A DNA stretch of 64,000 nucleotides from Lineus longissimus (lineage: Eukaryota; Nemertea; Pilidiophora; Heteronemertea; Lineidae), in contig NC_088310.1 of the NCBI RefSeq assembly GCF_910592395.1, positions 7,325,501 to 7,389,500 on the forward strand, written 5' to 3'. A program made the position numbers and the translations under genes. The notes under the pieces were generated by a model. That model was not told the origin of the DNA. It did no database searches and saw only the letters and a program-made list of their open reading frames with translations. This document shows, piece after piece, positions 1 to 12,625 of the stretch (within the stretch, counting starts at the first letter, position 1; every line of letters starts with the position of its first letter).

Positions 1-1250
1 TGTCTTGCACAACTATAGGGACCTTACTTCTGGCCAGTACATCTAAATTGAGCAATTTCGTCACCAACACCGGAACATCTACCAATAGCTGACATGACAT
101 TTTTGATACACTCCGGCTCCAAAGTCATTACAGCTCCAGGTAGATATAGCAGAACCTCCCAGCTAAGCTTATTCAACAACAGGTTTACTCGTTGTTATGA
201 AAATTGAGGTAGCTACCCAACGTGGTTTATAGTCTGCAGTCACCGATGGAGAGTTAACTGCATATGTGATTGTTATGGATGATAACACTAATAGCAACCC
301 TTTGAAGACCAGCACACACAGGCAAACATATCCGGAGCGATTGTCAGAGAAATCAAAAATCCTGGTTGTTCTTTTTCAGGGCTGTATTTAACTTTCTGAT
401 CCAGGGGAGAGGGTCAGTACACAACTTTCTGGCCGAAAAATCCACGAAACTGCCCTATCTTTTAGATGACACTCCAAAATGGCAAGTTGTAGTGGGGTCA
501 ATATCACTGCGGATTAACCTGCCCAAGCATGCTGGATTTGATGGACTGGGCACCTACAGAACCAATGATTTTTATGGTGTTGAAAGCTACATTTTACTTT
601 TTAAATGGGCAGTGTTTTCAATATTGTGCCCAGTCCTCACAGGGAAACAGAGAAAGAGCTCACAACACTACACTCTGTATCAGTCAGATGAAATACACCT
701 AGCGAAAACCTCGTGAATTGCTCAGTCTTACACTACTGTGACGTTAAATTCGCTGTCACAAGAAATACATCTTTTCTGCGATAAAGTCTGCGATGAAGCT
801 AACAGAGGGCACCTCTCAAGAATCTGAGGAAATGGACATTGTGAGAGACTGAGCAGTTTTGAAAGGCATCAAAAGTGTGATTCAAATGATGCTGATTTGC
901 ATAGGATGTAACAATGATCATGTAGGCGACTATAGTCAGGGGGAATGGTGAACCCATGAGTCTGTTTCGTCCTAGCATTGCCAAGAAATCATAGCAAACT
1001 TAGGCAACTCTTGGCCTACAGCAGACCGTGGGCACGAACATCAAGCACTAAGGTAGCTTAAATAGGTTATAGCCAGACTGACGAACAATATGGTTTTAGA
1101 GTAGTTTGTACTAGTTGTATAAAAGATTACAATAGTATACCAATTAAGACAACGAAATATGATGTTGAAATGACTGAGTGTAAACTGTATCATTTTAGCT
1201 TATACAATGTTATAGGAGAATGCTTTCCAATCCATGAATCTATTGTCAAC
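1..1250. other. No gene recognised
   Basis: AT-rich. A 116-codon plus frame at 366-716 begins just inside a good acceptor (TTGTTCTTTTTCAG) but shows no family features. Confidence 0.5.
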
Positions 1251-1252
1251 TA

Positions 1253-1430
1253 CAATAGAACCTCTCTATTAAGGACACTCTCGGGACTGACAAGTACTGT
1301 CCTTAATAGAGAGGTGTCCTGATTAGAGAGGTCAAATTGAATGGAAACAACCAATTTGGGACCAAAACAAGTGTCCTTAATAGAGAGGTTGTCCTTAATA
1401 GAGAGGTGTCCGCTAACGGAGGTTCCACTG
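1253..1430. mobile_element. Tigger/pogo-like MITE, 178 bp
   Basis: The element is flanked by TA at 1251-1252 and 1431-1432, the target duplication expected of Tc1/mariner/pogo transposons. The ends are inverted: left CAATAGAACCTCTCTATTAA, right (reverse complement) CAGTGGAACCTCCGTTAGCG. The interior repeats the word GTCCTTAATAGAGAGGT several times. The CAGTGGAACCTC end is typical of pogo/Tigger families. There is no coding capacity, so it is non-autonomous. Confidence 0.75.
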
Positions 1431-1432
1431 TA

Positions 1433-2869
1433 ATTAAACAGCCAGCTAAAAGGCCTTATTATTGGACTTAAGTCCAATTTCTTAATGAGGTGACCCACTC
1501 ATAAAAACAAATTGGAAATCCACATAACTGTTTTGCAAATTGAAATATAATAAATCTTATAAATTTTTGATTAATATTTCATTGTTTCTGCTGTCCCCAA
1601 ACACGTCCAAGTTTGAGTCTTTGCGTATAGGGCTCAATCATAGTGTTCTGATATATTTGGATACAAATTTTCCAGGTTAAGAATCATACACGATGATGAT
1701 AAGAGTTAATTATTACCATAGACCTGGTGACTCCGACTAAACACATAAGTTAGTAATTTTAAAACAACGACTATTTTACAAAAAGATTGCACAAAAATCG
1801 CAATCGTATCTGAGCTGATTAAAAACTCAAATCAATGGATAATGTTACTCAAATATCATGAAATCAATACAAATACTAAATGACCAAAACTAAACATGGT
1901 CACAATAGATAGAAATAATAGAACACTCGACTACATGGACCCTGTTATTAATTAATCAATTAAGAACAAATAATTTCAACAGGGCACCAATTAAAATATC
2001 CACGCACAATATAGAAAACCATAATTATATTCAGAGCTTATTCATCAGACCATTTAGACAAAATGTTAGATAAAACCCTTCCAAAAAACACCAAATATAC
2101 ATTATATGTCCACATAGATTTACACCATACCTGCTAGAATTCATTTGTATCTCCGACACATATCGCAGATATAGGCCTATTCTTCTAAGAAAAATGTTGC
2201 TTTTCTTTTCAACTTTGAAAACTTTCAGCAAAATCAGACCTATTTTCTGGCTGAAATTTTTAAAATGGTGCGCTAAATCTAGCAGTGACTATGTGTACTT
2301 TACAAAATGCATGATTAGGTCAACTCCAAGAAATTCTAGTTTGCATAACCGCCAAAAGAGGGTATGACCAGATGATGATATTTGACAAAATGGCAGTTTC
2401 GATGAGATGGCAAATGTGTATGAATAAAATGACACCAGGGCCACAAAGAAGTCATTTCAGTTCTGCTGGCAAGAATCTCCGTATGTCAATACACATGAAC
2501 ATACAGTACTTGGAATTCCCGCCAAAGTAGCCTGAAATATCTTCCATAGAATATTATGACGCCAATCGGTGGTCCAAGCTAGTATGACGTGATGACATAT
2601 TTTTTATAGAGTATGTCATGTCAATGAAATGGCACCATTTAATTGATAAACAACTGTTTAAACTCATATAAACATATTGTCTTGAAATGAGACCATCAGA
2701 AATATTATCAACGTTCTCCATTTAAGAAATCTTCACATTCAGATCAACCTACTCCGTCTTTGAGTACAATTCAACACCACAAAGGGTAAACCTAGTGATT
2801 GCTCATTCTCTTAACTTAAGGTGTGGCATCAACCTTCAGTCCAGGAAATAATGACTCCAGTACCTTCCT
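1433..2869. other. No feature recognised
   Basis: AT-rich single-copy-looking sequence on inspection. Confidence 0.5.
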
Positions 2870-3260
2870 TTATATTTCAACCTCAAACACCTTTAAGAAA
2901 CCGCTGAAACTTTCCTTCAGTTAAATTTTAAGATGTCATATAAAAGTTTTACATCTTTTCTTCATTTAACCATCTTCTCATTAATAAAACATCTTTCCTT
3001 GATTTAACCTGTCACATCTAAATATTACATCTTTCCTTAGTTTAACCTTGAAGATGTTTCATCTAAGTGTATGTTACACCTTTCCTTACAAACACCTTTA
3101 AGATGTTCATAGTCTTTCCTTATTCAAAACCTAAAATCTTACAAATTCATTGTCTTTGACCTTTGACCTGTTTCATCAAAGTGTTACATCATTCCTTTCC
3201 TCATTACTCCATCTTTAAGAAATTAGCTTTCACCTTTATTGAACCTTCAAGATGTTTCAA
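2870..3260 (+). repeat. Degenerate minisatellite, CATCTTTCCTT/TTAACC words
   Basis: Diverged tandem copies of roughly 50-60 bp built on ACATCTTTCCTT, TTTAACCTT and AAGATGTTTCATC. The copies are irregular in length. Confidence 0.6.
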
Positions 3261-3559
3261 AAAGGGATGCATCTGCTTCCAACTTGATTACAGCAATTTT
3301 ACTGATTATATTGTTCAAATCTCCTATAAAACACACTGGTGTTGTTAGGTGGTTTAAATTGATTCCCGGAGAAAAAAATGCCCAGTATGTACATTACAAA
3401 ACAATGGGCAGTACCCTCCACAAATATACTGCAGACGATACTGCCTACTGCAACAATGATGTATCGACCTTTATACATTTTCCATTCCTTGAAATAAGGA
3501 TAGTCATTAACATAACTTTCTTCGAGTCTCTTTGAAAGCTAATAATTATATATGATTCG

Positions 3560-4060
3560 TTATCAACACACGACGTAATGACATTTTACACAGGTTGTGA
3601 TGACATAATAACAAGATTCGATGACATAGTATACAGATGTTGATGACATAGTACACAGGTTTTGATGATCTAGAAAATATTTCAATGACATTCAACAGGC
3701 TCTGGTGATGAAACAGTTACGTTAAAAATTGGACACTTCTTATGACAGTAGACAAAACTGATGACATCAGAACACGATTAGATGGCATCAACGACATTTG
3801 ATGACAGTTGAAATAATTCTGGTGACATCAAAGCAAACTGATGACATTCAAATTTAGTGTCATTTGCAAATTCAAATAACATCAAGACAAATTTGAATGA
3901 CATCAAGACAAATTTGAATGACATCAAGACAAATTTGAATGACATCAAGACAAATTTGAATGACATCAACACAAATTTGAATGACATCAACACTTGAACG
4001 ACATCATTATTGTTGATGATATCAGAAACATTTCCAAAGACATCATGAAGGCATATTGTA
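3560..4060 (+). repeat. Minisatellite based on TTTGATGACAT, with a 21-bp core array
   Basis: A diffuse run of TGATGACAT-type words spans the whole interval. At about 3870-3996 it tightens into near-perfect 21-bp units (CAAATTTGAATGACATCAAGA). Because 21 is a multiple of 3, it reads as a repetitive heptapeptide frame on the minus strand, which is an artefact. Confidence 0.8.
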
Positions 4061-5754
4061 CACTAAAACAGCAAGAATCTGATGAAGAACATCAAACACA
4101 GTTTGACAATCATGATTTTGGACAAATTATGATTTATTGTATTAACACCTTTTGATGACTGATGTATGGACAATGTTTTGGACAGATTAGTTTCTGATGT
4201 TGTGCTGAACTCCAAACTGCATGCATATTGATTTAAAACCATGTAAAGTTTCAATTCTTCTGGACTATTGTTTAAGGAATCGTCGACTTGGTCCCATTCT
4301 GTATAAGCAGTAGCTAAACACGATACAAAGGTACAAAATGTACGTCACACGTATACAGCTCGAGATATAAGAATGGTACAGATGTATAAAAGTCACAACA
4401 AGGCGAGTTGGCCAAGCACATAGAAATACACTTGATATATTTCACCACATTCAGGGATTATATTTTTATGATTATAGTTATAACTAGGTGTGTAGTACAA
4501 AGACGAAACAGACACCAGCAACGGTTATGTAAGGAAAGTTAAACTATAAACATTTTGGTAACAAATCAAGCAACTCTAGACTGTTTGGTGAAGATTAATC
4601 AAGGTTGTATTTTTGCAAGATGGCCACCTGGCGGCCATATCTTTCCCAAGTACTGATAGACCAACACATATGGTGGCATTCTGTTACATATTTTCAGATC
4701 TTCTCACCTTCATGAGGGGAAGAAGGATCAGAGACATTCTTCTGTGTTTCCCAATAAAGTATGAGCTTATTTGAAGAACTATTGGATTAGCTGAACCACA
4801 ACAACTACTGAACTTGTACCCACATGAATAAGGACTTTTATTGAGGATTCGCCTATTTATCAGAAATTTCCAGCAAGATATTACAATATATAGCAGGGAA
4901 ACAAAGATGCCTTCAAAGTCATCAAGAAATAGGATTACCATCAATATACGTTTTCATGACATTCACTTGAAATTCGACACTATCAATTTCCAATTGGATG
5001 GCCCGGATGTTGATGTTGCTGCCTACTATATGCTATGAATGAGTCCATGTCAAGTCCAGTTTGCCACAAATTACATTGGAAAACAGTACATCAGTGTATG
5101 TATGATGGTTAGCAACTTAGACTGACACAAAACTTGCCAAAGTTTGTTTTACCTTAAGTTTACGATACTTATAAGTTGAGATTGTACTCAATGCTGCCCT
5201 ACTTGAGGTTATCAATGAAATGATACCACCCACTGTCAAAGAGTCAAATAATCTTGCATAGAACCCTAAAACAAAACACTGCTTACAGTAGCCTCTCTTA
5301 ACAGCAGCAAGCCCATTTAGAAAGGGAGACGATTCAAAACTGAACCGTTCCCTAGTTTGTGCGGTATTAAGGGGACATTGAATGCATAGCGATATTGGCA
5401 ACCAAGAGAGCTGTAAGCTAGAAACATGATAAATATGATAACTCTGGGTCTGGACTCGAGACACTGGGATGGTACCATCAACACATTTACAAACTCTGGC
5501 ACCAAGAAGTCAAACGAGGAAACTGACATTGATCTCAAGGCATTTCCACTTTCTTTTCCCCATCTGGGACACATTATAAAGTGCTGGAGAATGATTTTGC
5601 TTGGTAAAGCTACTCAAGCTTTCAATATTTCCATTTATTTCATTCAATCCTTATTTCTCATTTGCTTCTTAGCTTTAAAACAAAATTTGGTAATGTCGAA
5701 TCGATCAACAGACAGGCATCTTTGCAACCCTTCCAACGCTGATGTAGTAATTTA
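4061..5754. other. No gene recognised
   Basis: A small hairpin ATGGCC/GGCCAT lies at 4620-4638. Overlapping open frames on both strands at 5117-5755 lack protein-like features. Confidence 0.45.
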
Positions 5755-5972
5755 AAGGCTCTAACAGGAAAGTTCTATTTAGAAGAAGGCTGAATTGAAA
5801 CTTTTTATCAAATATTTCCAAGTTGGTCTGATGTGGTAAAAGGTTTGAACAGAAAACTTCTTTTTAGAAGAAGGCGGTTTCTCAGTTGGTCTGATGTGTC
5901 AAAGGCTTGAACAGGAAAGTTCTATTTTGAAGAAGGCTGAATTGACACTTGTTATAAAACATTTCCAAGCTG
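5755..5972 (+). repeat. Three-copy tandem repeat, about 65-90 bp
   Basis: Copies share AACAGGAAAGTTCTATTTAG, AGAAGGCTGAATTGA and CAAGTTGGTCTGATGTG. The middle copy has an internal deletion. Confidence 0.7.
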
Positions 5973-6519
5973 CTCTTACACTTAATCTAACCCCCCACAC
6001 AACAAGAGCATGGAATGATGGAGAGGCCACTTTTCATGAGAGGAACGTTGCTTTTTCCTTGTTCTTGCTTTGAATGCTACAGCCTCAAGGAGTGCTCCAG
6101 GTCACCAAAACAAGAAGTTTTCACCTCATGCTTCTCAAGAAGACGAGCTGCACCCAAAAGATTTTCCAATGACCCCCCACTGCCACTTTTCTGGTACTAA
6201 ATTGATCTTCTTGCTCTAATCATCCACTTTCCTCCCAGGATTTCGTCACAAATCAACTTAAATGCCATTCAAATGACTTCCAGGGCTTTAGCCGATGAGG
6301 GACATACCCAATAAAGAATGATTAATGGCCATAAATCTAGAGAATGGAATTAAGACCTGAATTTAATGACAGGTTTAGTTCAAATCAAGCTTGATTTACG
6401 AAAATACAAGATCCAGGTCGAATGTGGATGTTGGTATAATCGATATTGTTTGATGACATGAGTAAAGTATAAGACCTTTCTGCCTCCTTGGGATATGCAG
6501 GCCATAAAAACCAAACGGG

Positions 6520-6750
6520 AGGAGTCAACCTTCTTCATACTGTATGCTCTAACTGTACAAGTCAAGTCAACCTTCTTCATACTGTATGCTCTAACAGTAC
6601 AAATCAACCTTCTCCATGCTGTAGGGCTTAACAGTACAAGTCAAGTCAACCTTCTCCATGCTGTGGGGCGTTAACACAAGTCAACCTTCTCCATACAGTG
6701 GGGCGTTAATGCATGTCAACCTTCTCCATATTATAGGGCTTAAACATGAA
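6520..6750 (+). repeat. Tandem repeat, about 37 bp, six copies
   Basis: Repeated GTCAACCTTCTTCATACTGT followed by a TAGGGCTTAACAGTAC-like half. Later copies shorten and diverge. Confidence 0.75.
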
Positions 6751-9700
6751 AATTTTCTATACACAAACCGCGCTGGACAAGATTTTCAACCAGAAGATTG
6801 CAATCAAAGAATGCAGTCACAGAGAAAAGTAATGCAAATATACACCGTCATTTCAAAGTTACAAATTAACAACTCTACAACCCTTAAAGATGGACTGATA
6901 CTTTTCACACAATCTAAATGGCAACCTGACGAAGCATCAAAGCTGAACTTCACTTAAATAACGAACACTCAGTCCATGTGTAGGTTCAGCTTTAAGACTT
7001 GCTGTGTGCGCAACTGGACCCTTCGCATATAAATACAAATAAATATATAAATACTCCACATTTTTGGTTTTATTTTGATATTTTTCATAATTTAATGTAC
7101 TGGGTCAAGCTAGCACAATAAACATGTCGATCATTTTTAAGTTCAGTATCATTTAAAACCTTATAATTATGTCGTACGTAACTCACATCCATACCAGTAC
7201 ATGAACTTAAATGTCAATTTAGGATCTGTGATTTCAATTCAGGATACTCGTGCAAAATTATTTATATTTTCAAATCAAAATGTTCCCATCTGAAACAAAC
7301 TTCCAAGAAAACAAACTAAATCGTCATTCACTTGTGCGGTTTTCACCCCTCCAGGGTATAAATTCAACATAAACTTTGGATCTCAAATTATGTGAAAAGT
7401 AAGAGTCGACCCATCCAAGCTACAATCTAGCTTCCCACATTTGGCACTGAAAGTGTTATCCTATACAGCTATTTCACCAACCTATACAGGAAATAAGGCA
7501 ACTTACACTAAACCTTCCATCAAGGAAATTAACCTTCCACCAAAGTCGAGGGCTCATCTGTGTAATTTGTTTGTTTTACTCTAACCCTTACAAGAATTGG
7601 ACAATATTTTGAGAAAACTTCACAAATAATGATCAGGAGAATGGTATCATAAGAAAGAATATGTCGTGAGGTCACATCAATATATTTGAGGCATCTAGTT
7701 TTATTTGAGAGGGGGAAATTTTCCACCCACTTGCTTGACAATGGATATGTCTCTCACTTTAAGTCAGATGAGAGACAAATATTAGTATAAATGCAGCAAG
7801 TTCTCCCGTGAGCTACTTCTGATGTTTGATACCAAGTAATCTTTGCACCTGTAGTTGATAGATCATCAAATTACGGCAACTTTAACTACACCATGTGGAT
7901 AGTACTCTCCAGAAGTGTACACCGAGCTATTTTTTTGTCTTTCTACAAAATGAGCCCCCTCCATGCCTTGCCGTGAAAACAACCAATGTACATTTACAGC
8001 CAAAAGACAAGGAAACAAAGCCAGGTTTTGACAAGTAAGAAATAGAATAACATATCTCAGTCACCTTTAACATTAACATACATCGACATGTATCGTACAA
8101 TCACCACTTTCCAAAAACACTCTGCTGCCGGTTGTTTCTCTCCCATAATCCTCCAACTGCAAATATTGTAAACCCCGTAATTATTTACCTCTAAAAAGTA
8201 TACACCTGTCAATCCTCCCACTAAAATATATCAGAGTGGCTTAAAATAAAATAAATTGGAATTTGATACTCATCACTATTTATCCAATATACCGGTATCT
8301 TTTTATATTTTTGTCTGCGAAACAGATGCTGTTTTAATTTCACTAATTTTTCATTACTTTTTTGTAACTTTTTTAATGCAGCTGAAATGAATATCTGATA
8401 ACACTGAAAGAGTCCGACAATAATTTTCCAGGAGTAATAATTTCTGCTGACAATTCCTGTTTTCAATTCCTTTATATCGATGAAGACGACCCTTCATCAT
8501 GTTCATAATCTGTTATCGCCAATTACCAACCATGTGGGCAAAACCTGTTACGCTAACCAAATAATTGTCATGGGTGTCAAATTTCTTAATAACCTTACGG
8601 TAAAGCTCGCCCCAGATTCCAAATAACCCTTCCACGCCCCCAGGAGAAAAGAAATTATCCTTGAACAAATTTGTTCTCTTCATCCCTCCCTCAAAGCAAC
8701 AAATTGATAAACTGACTTTACAAAAAGAAATTTCAAGATCTTATCAAAATTTTAATTCTCGGGGCAGTGCGGTGGAGCTAGAATTGGCCTGATTTTGAGT
8801 GCTATTGTTCGAAATAGTCTAAACTTGTGCCACAGTGCAAACACCTCAAGTGTTAATTTAATCCAACCATCTGCAGGGACTGAACAATGTCAAGAAGATA
8901 ACAATACAATTTGATTAAAGTAAGAAATTTGTTGAATTTCGCTGATTACGTTAGATTGTTGTTTGTCAGATATTTCACAATCTTGCCCCCAAGGAAAACT
9001 CGGGGCTTCATCAGCCAATTGGTTTAATAAATCTGTAATCTGCCATTGAATCTTTTTTAATTTAGGATGCACTGAGAAAAAGGAGTCAATGTTTTAGTTC
9101 ACAAATTGGTGAATTTAATTGTATTGTCGAACAATTCATTGAAAAATTTCAGGCTAACACATGACAAAGTTTTGCTTTCCGGCAAATATTGATTTCCTAA
9201 GCCCATTTTCTCTTTTGATGAATATCACAACTATGATGCTTGTATACATGCAGGCAATTAGATTTGAATTTAAATAAATTTAAAATGAATTTTCTTTCAT
9301 GATTGATGTTCGTCGGGACCTAGACAGCAGAGTGTTCACCCCTAAAATGTCCAAGTAATCAACAGAACAGTTATAAAATTAGAAGTTGAATTTAAAGGGA
9401 GCTTTGAACCTGGATGTTAAATATATCCCTTAGATAATCTATCAACGAGAAGTAACCATACCCGGAAATTGCACAGAAAGAGGAGAGTGTCTCAGCCCTT
9501 TCTCCCTCATCCAGCTCTGCCCGACATAGAGATTTTTTGTACCAACCTTACATAAGTGAGTTTCGGGAGAGATATAATTTCCATCAAATTGACAGATTAG
9601 TAATATTTTTACCAATATTTCACTTTTTTGATATGAAACACATAGCAACCCTTAATAGTTAGTTACCTTTGATAGCAGGCTACATCTAGGGCCGATCAAG

Positions 9701-10721
9701 AAATCAAATAAAGGGACAGCATCCGTTAGAAAGAGAGTCTTGCTGGTTTTTAGGTTGAATTTACCAACATTCCTGGTCAATTTCACACTAAGGTTTCCCT
9801 CAAATAATCGAGGTGACTTGCCAGTCCTGCACCCCTTTTCATACGTGGTATATGGGCATGTTTCACTTGTCAGAGTGGGTTGAGGTCGTGGGCAAGGGCT
9901 CCGACATGTCTGACATGTCAGAGAAGTGTGCAAAGTGGAAGAACAAAGGGTGAAGGGGTTAAAGAGTGAAAAAGGGCGGAAGCACTTACAGAAGAGTAAC
10001 AAAATCCCTCGGCCAAGGGAGGGTGAGGAAAATTCTATAACTTCAATATCGTAACTGGGTCATACGAAGCCACTGCCACGTTGAGTGATATTACAATAAA
10101 AGACAAACAGAGACCACACCATGACTCAGATGCCGAGGAAGATTCAGAGCAAAACATTTCCAGGAAAGCCACAGAAACCTCCCCATCTGTTATGGGAGTA
10201 AACAACACATGTCAGTTAGGCGTCACCTGGCTGGCATCATTGTCATCGGAGTGACATCCATATTAAGATGTTAGAATTCTCCGTGACACGCTCTAATAGT
10301 TTAACACAGCAAATAAGTGCATTATGTTTTTCAATTACAATGCCTTCAAATTCTCTCGGAGACATGCTCTAATAGCTTACCCTGCCACTGCAAATTAATC
10401 TATCATTTTTTTGAATCACACACAGTTAATTGTCATCATCCGACTGTCTTTTTTTCTCAACAATTTGAGGTCGAGATTATCCAGGAATCTTCGTGACCTT
10501 TTTCAAGAATGGGAACATTCATATTGTTATGTTTTTTCAGTGGGTATTGCTACAAAGCATTTCACCGACAGTACTGACATTTCAAACCACTTGGGAAATG
10601 TTAGATGAATTCAACAAAATCTGGCGGGCATCAATGTGAAAAGTTACCCAGGAAGTGCAAAACCAAATGTGCAATCACAGAGAATGATCAGTATGAAGAA
10701 GACTACAACTTATCGAAAAGA
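6751..10721. other. No feature recognised
   Basis: AT-rich. The 116-codon minus frame at 9652-10002 ends at a possible donor (AAAG|GTAACT) but is low-complexity in composition and not accepted. Confidence 0.45.
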
Positions 10722-10838
10722 ATCTAGAAACCAAACTTTATACAGTAGAGAAAACCTACCAAGAATAATCTAAACCAAACTTTATACAGTAGAGAAAACC
10801 TACCAAGAAGAATCTAACCAAACTTTATACAGAAAAGA
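10722..10838 (+). repeat. Tandem repeat, 43-44 bp
   Basis: CCAAACTTTATACAGTAGAG recurs at 10731, 10775 and 10818. The third copy is partial. Confidence 0.85.
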
Positions 10839-11552
10839 ACATCAGAACATACCGCAAACCCCAAATTATTCGCATTCACCACCTTTATTGGCCAATCAAA
10901 AGCTCTGATGTAAGCTCCATGGCCCATGCTTTCTGAGCTGAACACTGATAGATGTCTACCTGATCGGTAGTCTCAAATTCTTGCCTGAGGAGAGAGGCAA
11001 ATGCCATTTAATTTCACACTTTCCAAGCCAAAATATATCCCAATATATATTTGGGATGAAAAATACGGCCTCCTGTTACGAGCCAAGAAAGCATAAAAAG
11101 CATAAAAGGGTGGAAAGTTCTGAAAATCACTAGAATACTTTGGGGTGCACAGCAATTTTCATAGAAATAAGCACATATTTATTAATGATTTTACTAACTT
11201 TGGCACCTTTTCCGAACTATGTTCAAAATTTGCATAAAATCATATACAAAGAAGAAAGAAATGCAACAATGCTCAACAAACATACAATATGCATTGTTTT
11301 TTTTTTACAGCCATCCAGGTTCATAGCTAATAATGATAACCAACAATGTAGAGTCTGCGTCACCCTAAGTAAGCAAGAAGAAACTGTGCATCTACATATG
11401 TCACTGTAGAGAGATACCCGCTTATTTCTGGCTAACTTCAGGTGACCCAGACTTTGATGCACATTTATGAATATAACTACAACAGTGTTCAAGAATGCGA
11501 TAGGCCATGTACAGAGCGTGAAGCGTTGCCTAAGCTAAGGACCATGGGACAT

Positions 11553-12006
11553 ATTTCATGAAGAAATAGTGAATGATTTCTCTTCGGAGCTAGGGTAAAC
11601 CTTGCAGTGATGACATTAGAAAGAATCTGAGACATACCTAGTTCACGAAAAAAATGGCAACTACTTTGATTTTTGGTGATTTTGCACAGACAATTTGAAC
11701 ATTCAACAGAACTTCAAAGTCCAAAATATCGAAAATACTTACTTTGCCAGAATCAAAGAAAAGCTTGACCAAGGAAGAGGCATTTGAAGTTAATACTGAC
11801 AACTTTTCCATACCATTTTACTGCTTTTTTTGTAGGAAGTGCCATTTTTCCGTGAATTAGTAAATTTCATTTTGTTAATCAGCTTCAACATTTGTGACTT
11901 GGAGCTTTTGCTAGATACCCGTCCTCCTTACTCACAAGGACCACATCAACCAATACAAGGCTATACTTCGAGAGTCAAAAATCATTCCGTTACTTCTTCA
12001 TGAAAT
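11553..12006. mobile_element. Inverted-repeat (MITE/foldback-like) element, 454 bp
   Basis: The left end ATTTCATGAAGAAATAGTGA matches the reverse complement of the right end, ATTTCATGAAGAAGTAACGG. Further in, TAGTTCACGAAAAAAATGGC (about 11640) mirrors TAATTCACGGAAAAATGGC from about 11850. The arms are imperfect over roughly 100 bp or more. No coding capacity is seen and no clear target duplication is visible. Confidence 0.5.
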
Positions 12007-12429
12007 AACTCCCCCAAAATGATACAGTATATACACTAAGCATGCAGAGATGCATGGTCGTCACAACACCCATGCTTACATAATTTTGGTTTTTTGGAAC
12101 ACAGATGGTCCAATTACGATGCCTTATCCACACCAGTTCTCTTTCTCCACCTTTCACAAAGGAATGTAAATTTCATTCCAAATAATCGATCATGACCACC
12201 AGTCTCTTTCGTGAAACCATCCAAACCAACGAACACACTAAATGATACTTTTCCACTGGAGCCAACAAGTGGAAGTTGATCCATCTACCGCAACTAGCTA
12301 TTCTCTTACGATGGCCAATTTCATGCAATTAATGACATAAAAGTCACATATATCGTAAAGTCCAAACCCTCAAAGATGATTTACTTAAGATTCACCGATA
12401 TAAGAACGCTTCATTAATCGCTAGAAATC

Positions 12430-12625
12430 GACACAGATGCCAAGCTGGAACATGATGTCACGACCATTGGATAACTTGGTGTCACCAACTCACTGTATAT
12501 CCAAGTTCAACATTTCAAATAGTATCAAATGACCATGTGCATAATATCTCCCGCTTTTTAAATATTTTTGGATTTTCAGAAATGGTCTTATAGCAGTGAA
12601 ACTAGAGTATATTCATTTTTATACA
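12430..12625 (+). repeat. Dispersed repeat, copy 1
   Basis: Shares collinear words with 20705-20890: CATGATGTCACGACCAT, CTTGGTGTCACC, and AGCAGTGAAACTAGAGTAT at the far end. The copies are strongly diverged but on the same strand. Confidence 0.45.

Noticed and set aside
366-716. 116-codon plus frame after a good acceptor
   Set aside because: No ATG, no recognisable motif, and AT-rich codon use like its flanks.
3778-3993. 71-codon repetitive minus frame
   Set aside because: Translation of the 21-bp minisatellite.
5117-5755. Overlapping open frames on both strands
   Set aside because: Neither strand is favoured by composition or splice signals.
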